DNA of 9,131 nt, taken from positions 1 to 9,131 of the forward strand of contig CALVRY010000041.1 in assembly GCA_944358755.1 (NCBI GenBank), in the 5' to 3' direction. The DNA is from an uncultured Bacilli bacterium. Lineage in GTDB: Bacteria > Bacillota_I > Bacilli_A > RFN20 > CAG-826. The notes beneath the pieces were generated by a model, which searched no databases, was not told where the DNA came from, and worked only from the letters and a program-made list of their open reading frames with translations. This document shows, one piece after another, positions 1 to 6,136 of this stretch; position 1 is the first letter of the stretch; every line of letters begins with the position of its first letter. Position numbers and translations under genes: made by a program.

Positions 1-103
1 TCTGCGAATAAAAAGTTTTCCTTAATAAATTGACGTTGTTTGTTTGTACATCTATTTAGTTTTCAAAGATCTCTTGCCACGCTAAATGCTATTTAACGCG
101 TGC
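1..103 (-). other. 5' leader of a ribosomal RNA operon (pre-16S leader), truncated at the left edge
   Basis: Read on the minus strand, this stretch starts at the predicted transcription start near 103. It then holds a stem-loop (102-78), a boxA-like element (72-58), an A-rich segment with an AACGTC motif, and a T-rich segment ending in TTCGCAGA at the edge. The order and several short motifs resemble the Bacillus subtilis rrn leader as I remember it: CTTTGAAAACTAAA, then an ACAAA/AACGT stretch, then TTTTT and TCGCA shortly before 16S. No 16S sequence is inside the window, so the rRNA assignment is inferred from leader and promoter architecture. The same boxA-like motif also occurs ahead of 23S genes in 16S-23S spacers, but a promoter immediately upstream favours the operon start. 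Confidence 0.72.
58..72 (-). promoter_or_regulatory. boxA-like antitermination element of the rRNA leader
   Basis: The minus strand reads AGATCTTTGAAAACT, close to the CTTTGAAAACT core found in Firmicutes rRNA leaders and spacers. In known rrn operons boxA is bound as RNA by NusB and S10 and protects the untranslated transcript from Rho-dependent termination. A stem-loop lies just upstream in the transcript: the arms at 98-102 and 78-82 pair CACGC with GCGTG, and an inner TAAAT/ATTTA stem continues after a two-base bulge. That gives the hairpin-then-boxA order seen in other rRNA leaders. Confidence 0.68.
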
Positions 104-109
104 TTATAT

Positions 110-177
110 ATGATACAGCGATAAAATTTTTAATGCAAGTATTTTTTAAAAAATTTTTATATTTTTTTATCTTATTA
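110..177 (-). promoter_or_regulatory. rRNA promoter with AT-rich UP element
   Basis: On the minus strand, a -35 box TTGCAT (133-138) and a -10 box TATCAT (110-115, five of six matches to TATAAT) are separated by exactly 17 bp (116-132). The base seven positions past the -10 is a G at 103, a suitable initiating nucleotide. Directly upstream of the -35, positions 141-177 are almost pure A and T in alternating A- and T-tracts, which fits the UP-element pattern that binds the alpha-subunit C-terminal domains at rRNA promoters. The -35 is weak (TTG only), as is common where an UP element compensates. Only one promoter is evident, whereas many rrn operons have two. Confidence 0.68.
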
Positions 178-204
178 AAAAAGTGCGAATTTATCGCACT
201 TTTT
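178..204 (-). terminator. Intrinsic terminator of the pyrimidine-nucleoside phosphorylase gene
   Basis: Arms 178-188 and 194-204 form an 11-bp stem around the five-base loop at 189-193, with a GC-containing core (AGTGCGA/TCGCACT). On the minus strand the stem runs directly into a run of T (down to about 177). It begins 11 bases after the TAG stop at 215-217. On the plus strand it is also followed by T residues (200-204), so weak bidirectional activity is possible. Confidence 0.88.
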
Positions 205-214
205 CTAGTTTTAA

Positions 215-1513
215 CTACTCAATTAATTCTTTTTCTAAAACTTTTTTCTTAAAATTTTTATTTATTTTAAATGCGCCTAATACATTTCGCTCAATTTCTT
301 CAGTATTTTCTTTATTAGTATATAAAGTTGCAAGTAATTCACCCTTTTCAACTTTATCGCCTATTTTCTTATTTAATATGATACCTGCTGACATATCGAT
401 AACATCATCAAGGGTTTCTCGACCTCCACCAAGTCTCATTGAGCCTTCACCAATTGTTAAAGCATCAATTCTGCTTACATAACCAGCTTTATTTGAATAA
501 ACTGGGATAATACGACTAGCTACATCAAATCTTTCTGGATGATAGAGATATTCGACGTCTCCGCCTTGCCATTTAATAAATTCAACAAATTTTTCAAATG
601 CTTTTCCGTTCTTGACATTTTCAATAATGGCTTTTTTAGCTTCTTCTTTACTATAAAAGATTTTAGCTTGAACTAACATAATAGAACCGCTATCAATACA
701 TAATTCAGTTAAATCTTTTGGACCACGTCCATGAAGTGTTTCAATAACCTCTTTAACTTCAAGATTATTACCAACTGCCATACCTAAAGGTTGATCCATA
801 TCAGTAACTTCGGCTTTTACATCTTTATTTAAAGCTTTTCCAATATTTACCATCGTAACAGCTAATTTTTTAGCATCTTTTAAGTTTTTCATAAAAGCAC
901 CGCTACCATATTTAACATCAAGTAAAATAGCATCACTTCCACTAGCCAATTTTTTAGACATAATACTACTAGCAATCAAAGGAATTGATGCAACGGTTCC
1001 TGTTACATCTCTTAATGCGTAAAGTTTTTTATCGGCTGGATCTAATTCTTCATTTTGTCCAATAATAGAAATACCAATTTCTCTAACTTGGTGTTTAAAT
1101 TCTTCTTCAGTGAGATTAATTCTACAACCAGGAATTGATTCAAGTTTATCAAGTGTTCCACCAGTATGGCCTAAACCTCTGCCACTCATTTTGGCAAGTT
1201 TAGCACCAAGAGAAGCAATCATTGGCCCTAAGACAAGCGAAACTTTATCTCCTACGCCTCCAGTTGAATGTTTATCAACTTTAATACCAGGAATATCGCT
1301 TAAATCAAGAGTATCTCCACTATTTTTCATTTCATCAGTTAAATCAGAAATTTCTTGGTTATTCATGCCATTTAAATAAATCGCCATTAATAAGGCGCTA
1401 GCTTGATAATCTTTAATTTCTCCACTTACGTAATTTTTAATGAAATAATGAATTTCATCTCTAGTAAGAACTTTTTTGTCTCGTTTTTTGCCAATAATTT
1501 CTAAAATATCCAT
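215..1513 (-). CDS. pdp: Pyrimidine-nucleoside phosphorylase (thymidine/uridine phosphorylase family)
   Basis: This 432-residue cytoplasmic enzyme would split thymidine, uridine or deoxyuridine with phosphate into the free base and (deoxy)ribose-1-phosphate, in pyrimidine salvage. The phosphate-binding segment KHSTGGVGDK is at residues 81-90. The family signature SGRGLGHTGGTLDKLE spans 110-125. The substrate-binding segment ALRDVTGTVASIPLIASSIMSKK contains R168, S183 and K187. DVKYGSGAFMK follows at about 199-209, and a C-terminal PYNP domain ends the protein. Length matches the Bacillus-type enzyme (about 433 residues). The ATG at 1511-1513 has a clear AAAGGA ribosome-binding site seven bases upstream. 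The gene is monocistronic in this window, with its own terminator, and is divergent from the RNA methyltransferase gene. Pdp in Bacillus accepts both uridine and thymidine; classic DeoA is thymidine-specific. The Bacilli context favours Pdp, but specificity cannot be read with certainty. Confidence 0.95.
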   Translation of the reverse strand: MDILEIIGKKRDKKVLTRDEIHYFIKNYVSGEIKDYQASALLMAIYLNGMNNQEISDLTDEMKNSGDTLDLSDIPGIKVDKHSTGGVGDKVSLVLGPMIASLGAKLAKMSGRGLGHTGGTLDKLESIPGCRINLTEEEFKHQVREIGISIIGQNEELDPADKKLYALRDVTGTVASIPLIASSIMSKKLASGSDAILLDVKYGSGAFMKNLKDAKKLAVTMVNIGKALNKDVKAEVTDMDQPLGMAVGNNLEVKEVIETLHGRGPKDLTELCIDSGSIMLVQAKIFYSKEEAKKAIIENVKNGKAFEKFVEFIKWQGGDVEYLYHPERFDVASRIIPVYSNKAGYVSRIDALTIGEGSMRLGGGRETLDDVIDMSAGIILNKKIGDKVEKGELLATLYTNKENTEEIERNVLGAFKINKNFKKKVLEKELIE

Positions 1514-1540
1514 ATGTTTTTCCTTTGATAATTCATTATA
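1514..1540 (-). promoter_or_regulatory. Promoter -10 and ribosome-binding site of the phosphorylase gene
   Basis: The minus strand has TATAAT at 1535-1540, then AAAGGA at 1521-1526 and the ATG at 1513. Transcription starting about seven bases past the -10 would give a leader of about 15 bases carrying a good Shine-Dalgarno. A second perfect TATAAT lies further upstream at 1557-1562. Neither has a convincing -35 at 16-18 bp, so which one is used is uncertain. Confidence 0.5.
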
Positions 1541-1595
1541 TAAAAAAAGATAGCATATTATAAGAAAATACCTACAAAAATTTTCGTAATTTCTC

Positions 1596-1607
1596 TATTA
1601 TTTAGTT
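1596..1607 (+). promoter_or_regulatory. -10-like box immediately before the RNA methyltransferase start
   Basis: TATTAT occupies 1596-1601, leaving six bases (1602-1607) before the ATG at 1608. A transcript starting seven bases past the box would begin on the A of the ATG. No purine-rich Shine-Dalgarno precedes this ATG. A -35 at a 17-bp spacing would be TACAAA (1573-1578), only three of six matches, so the promoter call is tentative. An alternative -10 (TATTAT at 1556-1561) would give a leader of about 40 bases, still without a Shine-Dalgarno. Confidence 0.35.
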
Positions 1608-2897
1608 ATGACTTTTAAAGAAAATTTGTTGGAATATTTACCAGTTAACATTGTTGACGAATTGTTAAATTCACAAGAAGAAGAAAGAACAAGTTCTCTA
1701 ATTTTAAATACTCGCAAAATAAAAGCAGAACATTTTGAACAAGAATATCCTAATATTTCAGCACACGATTTTATTAAAAATACATATTATTTTGATAAAA
1801 ATGAATACCAATTCGGTAAATCATATATGTTCGATAATGGTGCTTACTACTTAATTGATACTAGTTCACTACTAGTTTCCTACTATTTACCTACTAATGA
1901 CAACGATTTAGTCCTAGATATGTGTTCGGCACCTGGCGGCAAGACAATTTCACTACTTCTTCAAAATCAAAATAAAAATTTATATGTAATTGCTAACGAC
2001 ATCAGTTATAACAGATGTTTAGAACTATCTAAAAACATTGAAAGACAAGGTTTTGGGAATGTAGTCGTTACGAACAATGATTTAACTCAAATTTATAAAC
2101 ATTATTTAAATAAATTTAACGCTATAATTCTTGATGCACCTTGTTCTGGAAGTGCAATGTTTAGGAAAAATGAACAAGCAAAAAAAGAATGGTCGATTAA
2201 TAAAGTATTAAAAATGCAAGAGGCACAACTTTCACTACTTTATATCGGCTTATTAATGTTAAAACCTGGCGGATATTTAATGTATTCTACCTGTAGTTTT
2301 TCAAAGGAAGAAAACGAAGATGTAATTCTTCGAACTGTAGCTAAATTTGTTGATATTGAAATCATTAATATTGAAAGTAAAAAAGAGTATTTTAAAAGCG
2401 ATTTATTACCTGAAGCTATTCATATTTTCCCTAATATGTACAAAGGTGAAGGGCAGTTTTTATGCTTATTACATAAAAAAGGCACTTCAAAAATACCGGA
2501 AAAAATTACAAAAAGTACTATTTTTCACAAAAATCTCCGGGAAAAGTACAAAATTTCCCAGAAAAATGAAAAAAACCTGAAAAATGAGATTTATTTTTAC
2601 GATGAATTTGTCGATTTTAGCAAATTTAAAGTTATTAGATACGGACTACATTTTGGAAAAGAAGAGAAAAATATTTTTATCCCTGACTTCCATTTAGCCC
2701 ACTATTTATCAAGCGAAGACTCAATTGCCCTTGATGAAATTAATTTTAAAAAATATATTCATGGGGAAGAACTTCAACTTAATCTCAATTTAAAAAACGA
2801 CTTTTACGTCGTTTCATATAAAGGTATAAATTTAGGTTTTGTTAAGTATATTAACGGAAAACTTAAGAATTTTTATCCAAAAGGATTAAGACATTAA
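1608..2897 (+). CDS. RNA m5C methyltransferase, NOL1/NOP2/Sun family, RsmF-like
   Basis: This 429-residue SAM-dependent enzyme is expected to methylate cytosine C5 in rRNA or tRNA. The N-terminal segment (residues 1-95, LPVNIVDELL and NTRKI) matches the RNA-binding leader of RsmF-like proteins. SAM-binding motif I is VLDMCSAPGGKT (102-113) and NDIS at 130-133 follows. Motif IV, DAPCSGSAMFRK, carries C179; motif VI, YSTCSFSKEEN, carries C229. These are the two cysteines used for catalysis and product release in the family. The C-terminal third ends in LKNFYPKGLR, a typical RsmF-type terminus. The N-terminal motif starts within ten residues of this ATG, so the start is probably right despite the absence of a Shine-Dalgarno. 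Around residues 293-330 there is a Lys/Asn/Glu-rich linker with unusual codons. The exact target nucleotide cannot be deduced; an m5C site in 16S rRNA is the usual one for RsmF. The last four bases overlap the end of the opposite-strand acyltransferase gene. Confidence 0.9.
   Translation: MTFKENLLEYLPVNIVDELLNSQEEERTSSLILNTRKIKAEHFEQEYPNISAHDFIKNTYYFDKNEYQFGKSYMFDNGAYYLIDTSSLLVSYYLPTNDNDLVLDMCSAPGGKTISLLLQNQNKNLYVIANDISYNRCLELSKNIERQGFGNVVVTNNDLTQIYKHYLNKFNAIILDAPCSGSAMFRKNEQAKKEWSINKVLKMQEAQLSLLYIGLLMLKPGGYLMYSTCSFSKEENEDVILRTVAKFVDIEIINIESKKEYFKSDLLPEAIHIFPNMYKGEGQFLCLLHKKGTSKIPEKITKSTIFHKNLREKYKISQKNEKNLKNEIYFYDEFVDFSKFKVIRYGLHFGKEEKNIFIPDFHLAHYLSSEDSIALDEINFKKYIHGEELQLNLNLKNDFYVVSYKGINLGFVKYINGKLKNFYPKGLRH
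2792..2814 (-). terminator. Intrinsic terminator for the ftsK-acpS-pulA-plsC operon, lying antisense inside the methyltransferase gene
   Basis: Arms 2795-2801 (AAACGAC) and 2808-2814 (GTCGTTT) form a 7-bp stem with a six-base loop. In the minus direction the stem runs into six consecutive T (2797-2792). In the plus direction no T-run follows, so it should act only on leftward transcripts. It lies 80-102 bases beyond the acyltransferase stop codon. The stem is short, so efficiency is uncertain. Confidence 0.6.
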
Positions 2898-3673
2898 TGT
2901 TTTTGATTAACTTTTTCAATTAACCCCAAATTTCTCTCTTTGATTTCTTGCACTCCTTCAAGACACAATTTATGTGCTTCTTTACTGAGTTCAACCGTGG
3001 ATTTTTCTTTATAATCATCAAAAGCAAAAGTTTTATCGAATTTTAAAGTTACTGGATATTTCTTATTTTTGCATTTAATATCTAAGATTTTTTGTGTGCC
3101 TAAAAGAGAAAAAACATTAATATTTATATTTGTTTTCATCGCCGGTTTAAATGTTCCATAATGAAATTGGTTTGGTAAATAAACATTAATTTTATTTCTT
3201 GTCCCTTCAGGGAAGATTAACCAATCTAAATTAGGATATTTTTCCATTTTATTCGCAATTGATTTAAAAACCTTTAAAGATTGTTTCAAATTATCTCTAT
3301 CTAAAAATTCGCCTTCAAGTATTTTGATAATTCGATTTACAAATGGATAACGAAGAATTTGTATTTTTGCTACAACTGTTATAGGTCTTTTAGCTAATGC
3401 AATAAAAATTAAAGGGTCAAAATCACTAATATGATTTGCAACAATTAAGCGTGCTTCATCATTTTTGGCACTATTTTCGTATTTTTCAAGATCAATTTCA
3501 TCAAGTGAAACGTTGAAAGCTTTCAAAACTTTTTTGATTAATTTTTGGATTTTAAGAAATCTTTTGTTTAAATCATATTTGCTTGGTTTTAGCGAATAGC
3601 GAAGCATCCAAGCAAAATAATCCCATATTAAAACAGGTAATATTTTTAAAATGACTTTAATATATTTAAGCAT
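2894..3673 (-). CDS. plsC: 1-acyl-sn-glycerol-3-phosphate acyltransferase (PlsC family)
   Basis: This 259-residue membrane-associated enzyme would add the second acyl chain to lysophosphatidic acid, giving phosphatidic acid for phospholipid synthesis. The N-terminus is hydrophobic (about residues 3-28), suiting a membrane anchor. The catalytic HX4D motif is NHISDFD (H81, D86). GEFLDRD follows as block II, FPEGTRN (E156) as block III, and the FKPAMKTNINI stretch as block IV. Length is typical of the family. The ATG at 3671-3673 lies inside the end of the pullulanase gene, with an 8-base overlap (ATGCTTAA). Only a weak AAGAAG-type Shine-Dalgarno is present, so translation is probably coupled to the upstream gene. 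The presence of acpS in the same operon supports a role in lipid synthesis. Family membership is clear; the true acyl acceptor is inferred. The gene converges with the methyltransferase gene and shares its stop-codon bases. Confidence 0.92.
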   Translation of the reverse strand: MLKYIKVILKILPVLIWDYFAWMLRYSLKPSKYDLNKRFLKIQKLIKKVLKAFNVSLDEIDLEKYENSAKNDEARLIVANHISDFDPLIFIALAKRPITVVAKIQILRYPFVNRIIKILEGEFLDRDNLKQSLKVFKSIANKMEKYPNLDWLIFPEGTRNKINVYLPNQFHYGTFKPAMKTNININVFSLLGTQKILDIKCKNKKYPVTLKFDKTFAFDDYKEKSTVELSKEAHKLCLEGVQEIKERNLGLIEKVNQKH

Positions 3674-5822
3674 TTTTCTTCTTCTTTACGTAAACGTTTA
3701 CAGAGTGAGGTGCAACAATAACATTTTGAATATAAATGTCTGAATTTCTTAGATATCCACCTTCTCCAATGATTAATCGATAGTAATCATCGTATGTAAA
3801 ATTAATACTATGATCAGTTGGATTAAAAATATAAGAATATGTTTCATCTGCATTTTTAGAGAAAATTATAAATTCAAGTGCACCACTTTCTAAGTTAGCA
3901 AAAACATTAGATTTTGCGATATCTTCGCTGGTTTTAAAACTATCAAAAGCTGAATCGTAACCTTTACGAGCGTGAAGTAAACTACTTAAAAATACACTAT
4001 GTTCAAATCTTTCATCTAAAATTCGATAATCGAATTTATTGTATTCATCACCCTTGTTATAGGTGTTGTCTTCCATTTTCTTAGATAAACCAATTTCTTG
4101 ACCTGCATGATAGAATGGAATACCAAGCGAAAATAAAACGGTAGCATTAATCATTTTTAAGATTTTAAGTTTAAATTCATCGTCTTTATCTGGGAATGTG
4201 CGTGTAATTTTATCATATACAGTTCCATTATCATGACATTCAACATAATTAATGGATTGTTCCATACTTAAAAATCTTGGTGGATAGCAATAATTTACAC
4301 AACTTCCAAGCAAAACAAATTTAAATCCTTCTAAAAATGAAGTATTACCTAAGATGTAACCTGGGTAACTATTGTTTTTAAAATCGTTATTTCCACGAAC
4401 AATATCTCTAAATGTATCGTTAAAGAATGCAATATCAGGTGTTTTAAATGCGTTAAATATCGATGTTTTTTTATCTGAAGGAAGATTTGTTGCCATATCC
4501 CATCCTTCACCATAAATCATACATTCTGGCTTGATTTCACGTAACTTTTTAACCGCTAAATTCATCGTATCGATATCAATTAAACCCATTAAATCGAAAC
4601 GATATCCATCGATTCCATATTCTTTCATCCAAAAAACAAGTGCATCAATAATTAATTTTCTAACCATTGAACGAGATGTATCTAAATCATTTCCACATCC
4701 ACTTCCATTGCAAAGTGTGCCATTGCGGTTTTTTCTAAAATAATAATTAGGCACAATTTGTTCAAAAGTTGAAAATTCAGATGCATATACATGATTAAAA
4801 ACAACATCCATATTAACTTTAATGCCATTTTTATGGAAGGCTGCAATCATTTCTTTAAGTTCAACGATACGAGAATATGGATCATTAGGATCTAAGGAAT
4901 AGCTTCCTTCTGGTACAAAATATTGTTGAGGATCATATCCCCAGTTATATTGAAGGTCAGGATTTAGTTCATCAACAGTTTTATAATCATAAATTGGTAA
5001 GAGTTGAACGTGACTTACACCTAAAAATTTAATGTAATCAAGTCCAGCTGGATTTCCACCTTTTGTTTTTCTACCTTCTTCAGTAAGTCCAACGTATTTT
5101 CCTTTATGTTTAATGTCAGTATAATCATCAATTGTCATGTCGCGAACATGAAATTCATAAATTACTGCTTCACTATATCTCGAGTGATGAGGTAATTTGT
5201 CTTCGTGTAAATCGACTTGAACCCTAGAAAAATCAATAACGGCACTATCGCGTCCATTTGCGGTTGAACCTTTAGCATAAGGATCGGTTGTAATAAAATT
5301 TAAACCACTATTTGTAACCGAATAACGATATAAATAACCATTATAATCGCCATTTAAGGTAAGAGAGAAAACGCCTTTCTCTCCTCTTTTCATTTTATAA
5401 GTTAAGAAAGTATCATTTGGGGATTTTCTAATAAATAAAGAAACTTTACTTGCAAGAGGTGCCCAAACCTTAAAAGTTGTCTCATCTTTTTTATATGTAG
5501 CACCTAAATCATCCCCATCATAATAAAAATCTTCATCAAAGGATGGAAAAGTTGTTGCTTCATTAACATTAAGAGAGGTAAAACCAAAATCACGACATTG
5601 AATAACATATTCATGACCTAATTCAATTTTATTTTTACTTCTACACTCATATAAACAAAGTCCATTTAAAAAACTTTGTTTAGCGATTTCAAGGATAATT
5701 ATTTTTTCTCCATCAATAATTAAATTAAATGGTGAACTTGTACTTTTATTTACATCTGAAAATATTGCAATTCTTATAGTATGATAATCAACTAAGTTTG
5801 CTCCAAAGAAAGTGTTAATCAT
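3666..5822 (-). CDS. pulA: Type I pullulanase (glycogen/starch debranching enzyme, GH13)
   Basis: This 718-residue enzyme hydrolyses alpha-1,6 branch points in pullulan, glycogen-derived or starch-derived glucans. Residues 1-100 form a divergent N-terminal domain. A CBM48-like module starts at DLGATYKKDETTFKVWAP (about 105) and runs to about 195. The GH13 barrel follows, with the pullulanase hallmark YNWGYDP at 292-298. Region I is DVVFNH (339-344). Region II is GYRFDLMG with nucleophile D410. Region III is YGEGWD with acid/base E439. Region IV is VECHDN with H530 and D531. There is no signal peptide, so it should act in the cytoplasm on internal glycogen or imported maltodextrins. Its length equals that of intracellular Bacillus AmyX as I recall it. 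The start overlaps the acpS stop by eight bases (ATGATTAA), with GGAG nine bases upstream. A cre-like palindrome sits in its last codons. No other glucan genes are nearby. Confidence 0.96.
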   Translation of the reverse strand: MINTFFGANLVDYHTIRIAIFSDVNKSTSSPFNLIIDGEKIIILEIAKQSFLNGLCLYECRSKNKIELGHEYVIQCRDFGFTSLNVNEATTFPSFDEDFYYDGDDLGATYKKDETTFKVWAPLASKVSLFIRKSPNDTFLTYKMKRGEKGVFSLTLNGDYNGYLYRYSVTNSGLNFITTDPYAKGSTANGRDSAVIDFSRVQVDLHEDKLPHHSRYSEAVIYEFHVRDMTIDDYTDIKHKGKYVGLTEEGRKTKGGNPAGLDYIKFLGVSHVQLLPIYDYKTVDELNPDLQYNWGYDPQQYFVPEGSYSLDPNDPYSRIVELKEMIAAFHKNGIKVNMDVVFNHVYASEFSTFEQIVPNYYFRKNRNGTLCNGSGCGNDLDTSRSMVRKLIIDALVFWMKEYGIDGYRFDLMGLIDIDTMNLAVKKLREIKPECMIYGEGWDMATNLPSDKKTSIFNAFKTPDIAFFNDTFRDIVRGNNDFKNNSYPGYILGNTSFLEGFKFVLLGSCVNYCYPPRFLSMEQSINYVECHDNGTVYDKITRTFPDKDDEFKLKILKMINATVLFSLGIPFYHAGQEIGLSKKMEDNTYNKGDEYNKFDYRILDERFEHSVFLSSLLHARKGYDSAFDSFKTSEDIAKSNVFANLESGALEFIIFSKNADETYSYIFNPTDHSINFTYDDYYRLIIGEGGYLRNSDIYIQNVIVAPHSVNVYVKKKKNA
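3689..3702 (-). promoter_or_regulatory. cre-like (CcpA / LacI-family) operator candidate
   Basis: The minus strand reads TGTAAACGTTTACG, which matches the published Bacillus cre consensus TGWAARCGYTWNCW at 13 of 14 positions. It contains a perfect 12-bp palindrome with the central CG (3690-3701) typical of LacI-family operators. It lies within the last codons of the pullulanase gene (encoding VNVYV) and about 16 bases upstream of the plsC start. An internal site could act as a transcription roadblock under CcpA, but it could equally be a chance product of the codons. No regulator gene is in the window. Confidence 0.35.
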
Positions 5823-6132
5823 AAATTACAACTCCAATACAATAATTTTCTTCATGAGTTAAAGAAGCTGGATAATCTTTATTTAAATAAGAGACATGAA
5901 TTGCTCCTGTTTTTTCTTTAACTACTACAATTTCATTTAAATTTTCTTCTAAGATTCCTTTTTTCATTGATTTTAAAAAGGCTTCTTTTAATGCAAATCG
6001 ACTTGCTAGATATTTAGCTTTATCGACTGATAAATAATACTCATTTAATTCGCTTTCTGAAAGAACTTTTTTTGCTAAATTTTCTTTATTAGCGAATCGG
6101 GGAATAAAAGTCATATCGATTCCGACATTCAT
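5815..6132 (-). CDS. acpS: Holo-[acyl-carrier-protein] synthase
   Basis: This 105-residue cytoplasmic 4'-phosphopantetheinyl transferase moves the phosphopantetheine arm from coenzyme A to a serine of acyl carrier protein, activating it for fatty-acid synthesis. The N-terminal GIDMTFIPRF carries the Mg-binding aspartate (D6). ASRFALKEAFLKSM carries the conserved glutamate (E50) in the KEA motif. The terminus SLTHEENYCIGVVIY matches the usual SxxHxxxYAxAxV strand. It is slightly shorter than the usual 115-125 residues, but no motif is missing. The ATG starts four bases after the ftsK stop. Its Shine-Dalgarno AAAAGGA (6144-6150) lies in the last codons of ftsK, with a rather long 11-base spacing. 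The stop overlaps the pullulanase start. Tight packing indicates co-transcription with ftsK upstream and pulA and plsC downstream. Confidence 0.93.
   Translation of the reverse strand: MNVGIDMTFIPRFANKENLAKKVLSESELNEYYLSVDKAKYLASRFALKEAFLKSMKKGILEENLNEIVVVKEKTGAIHVSYLNKDYPASLTHEENYCIGVVIYD
5832..5835 (-). promoter_or_regulatory. Ribosome-binding site of the pullulanase gene, inside acpS
   Basis: GGAG on the minus strand lies nine bases before the ATG at 5820-5822, within the final codons of acpS. It fixes the pullulanase start and allows re-initiation by ribosomes finishing acpS. Confidence 0.6.
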
Positions 6133-6136
6133 AAGA

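Noticed and set aside
1..177. CRISPR, tRNA or riboswitch in the left-edge non-coding stretch
   Set aside because: No spaced direct repeats, no cloverleaf or CCA end, and the content is explained by an rRNA promoter and leader.
183..482. Plus-strand open frame of 99 codons
   Set aside because: It lies almost wholly opposite the pdp gene, begins inside the terminator hairpin, and its translation is low-complexity Ser/Phe/Leu typical of an antisense shadow.
1110..1379. Plus-strand open frame of 89 codons
   Set aside because: Antisense to the most conserved part of pdp, with no ribosome-binding site and no recognisable protein motif.
2347..2580. Alternative plus-strand frame inside the methyltransferase gene
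   Set aside because: The conserved methyltransferase frame continues on both sides; this one is a Lys/Ile/Phe-rich frame shadow.
2884..2906. ATTAA/TTAAT stem followed by T5 after the methyltransferase stop, as a plus-strand terminator
   Set aside because: Five A-T pairs only; too weak to call an intrinsic terminator.
3513..3526. Perfect 14-bp palindrome TTGAAAGCTTTCAA inside plsC
   Set aside because: It lacks the central CG and spacing of a cre site, is inside conserved coding sequence, and has no loop or T-tract; it is probably a codon coincidence.
4531..4743. Plus-strand open frame opposite the pullulanase catalytic core
   Set aside because: It is the complement of the codons for the GH13 motifs, and nothing indicates independent expression.
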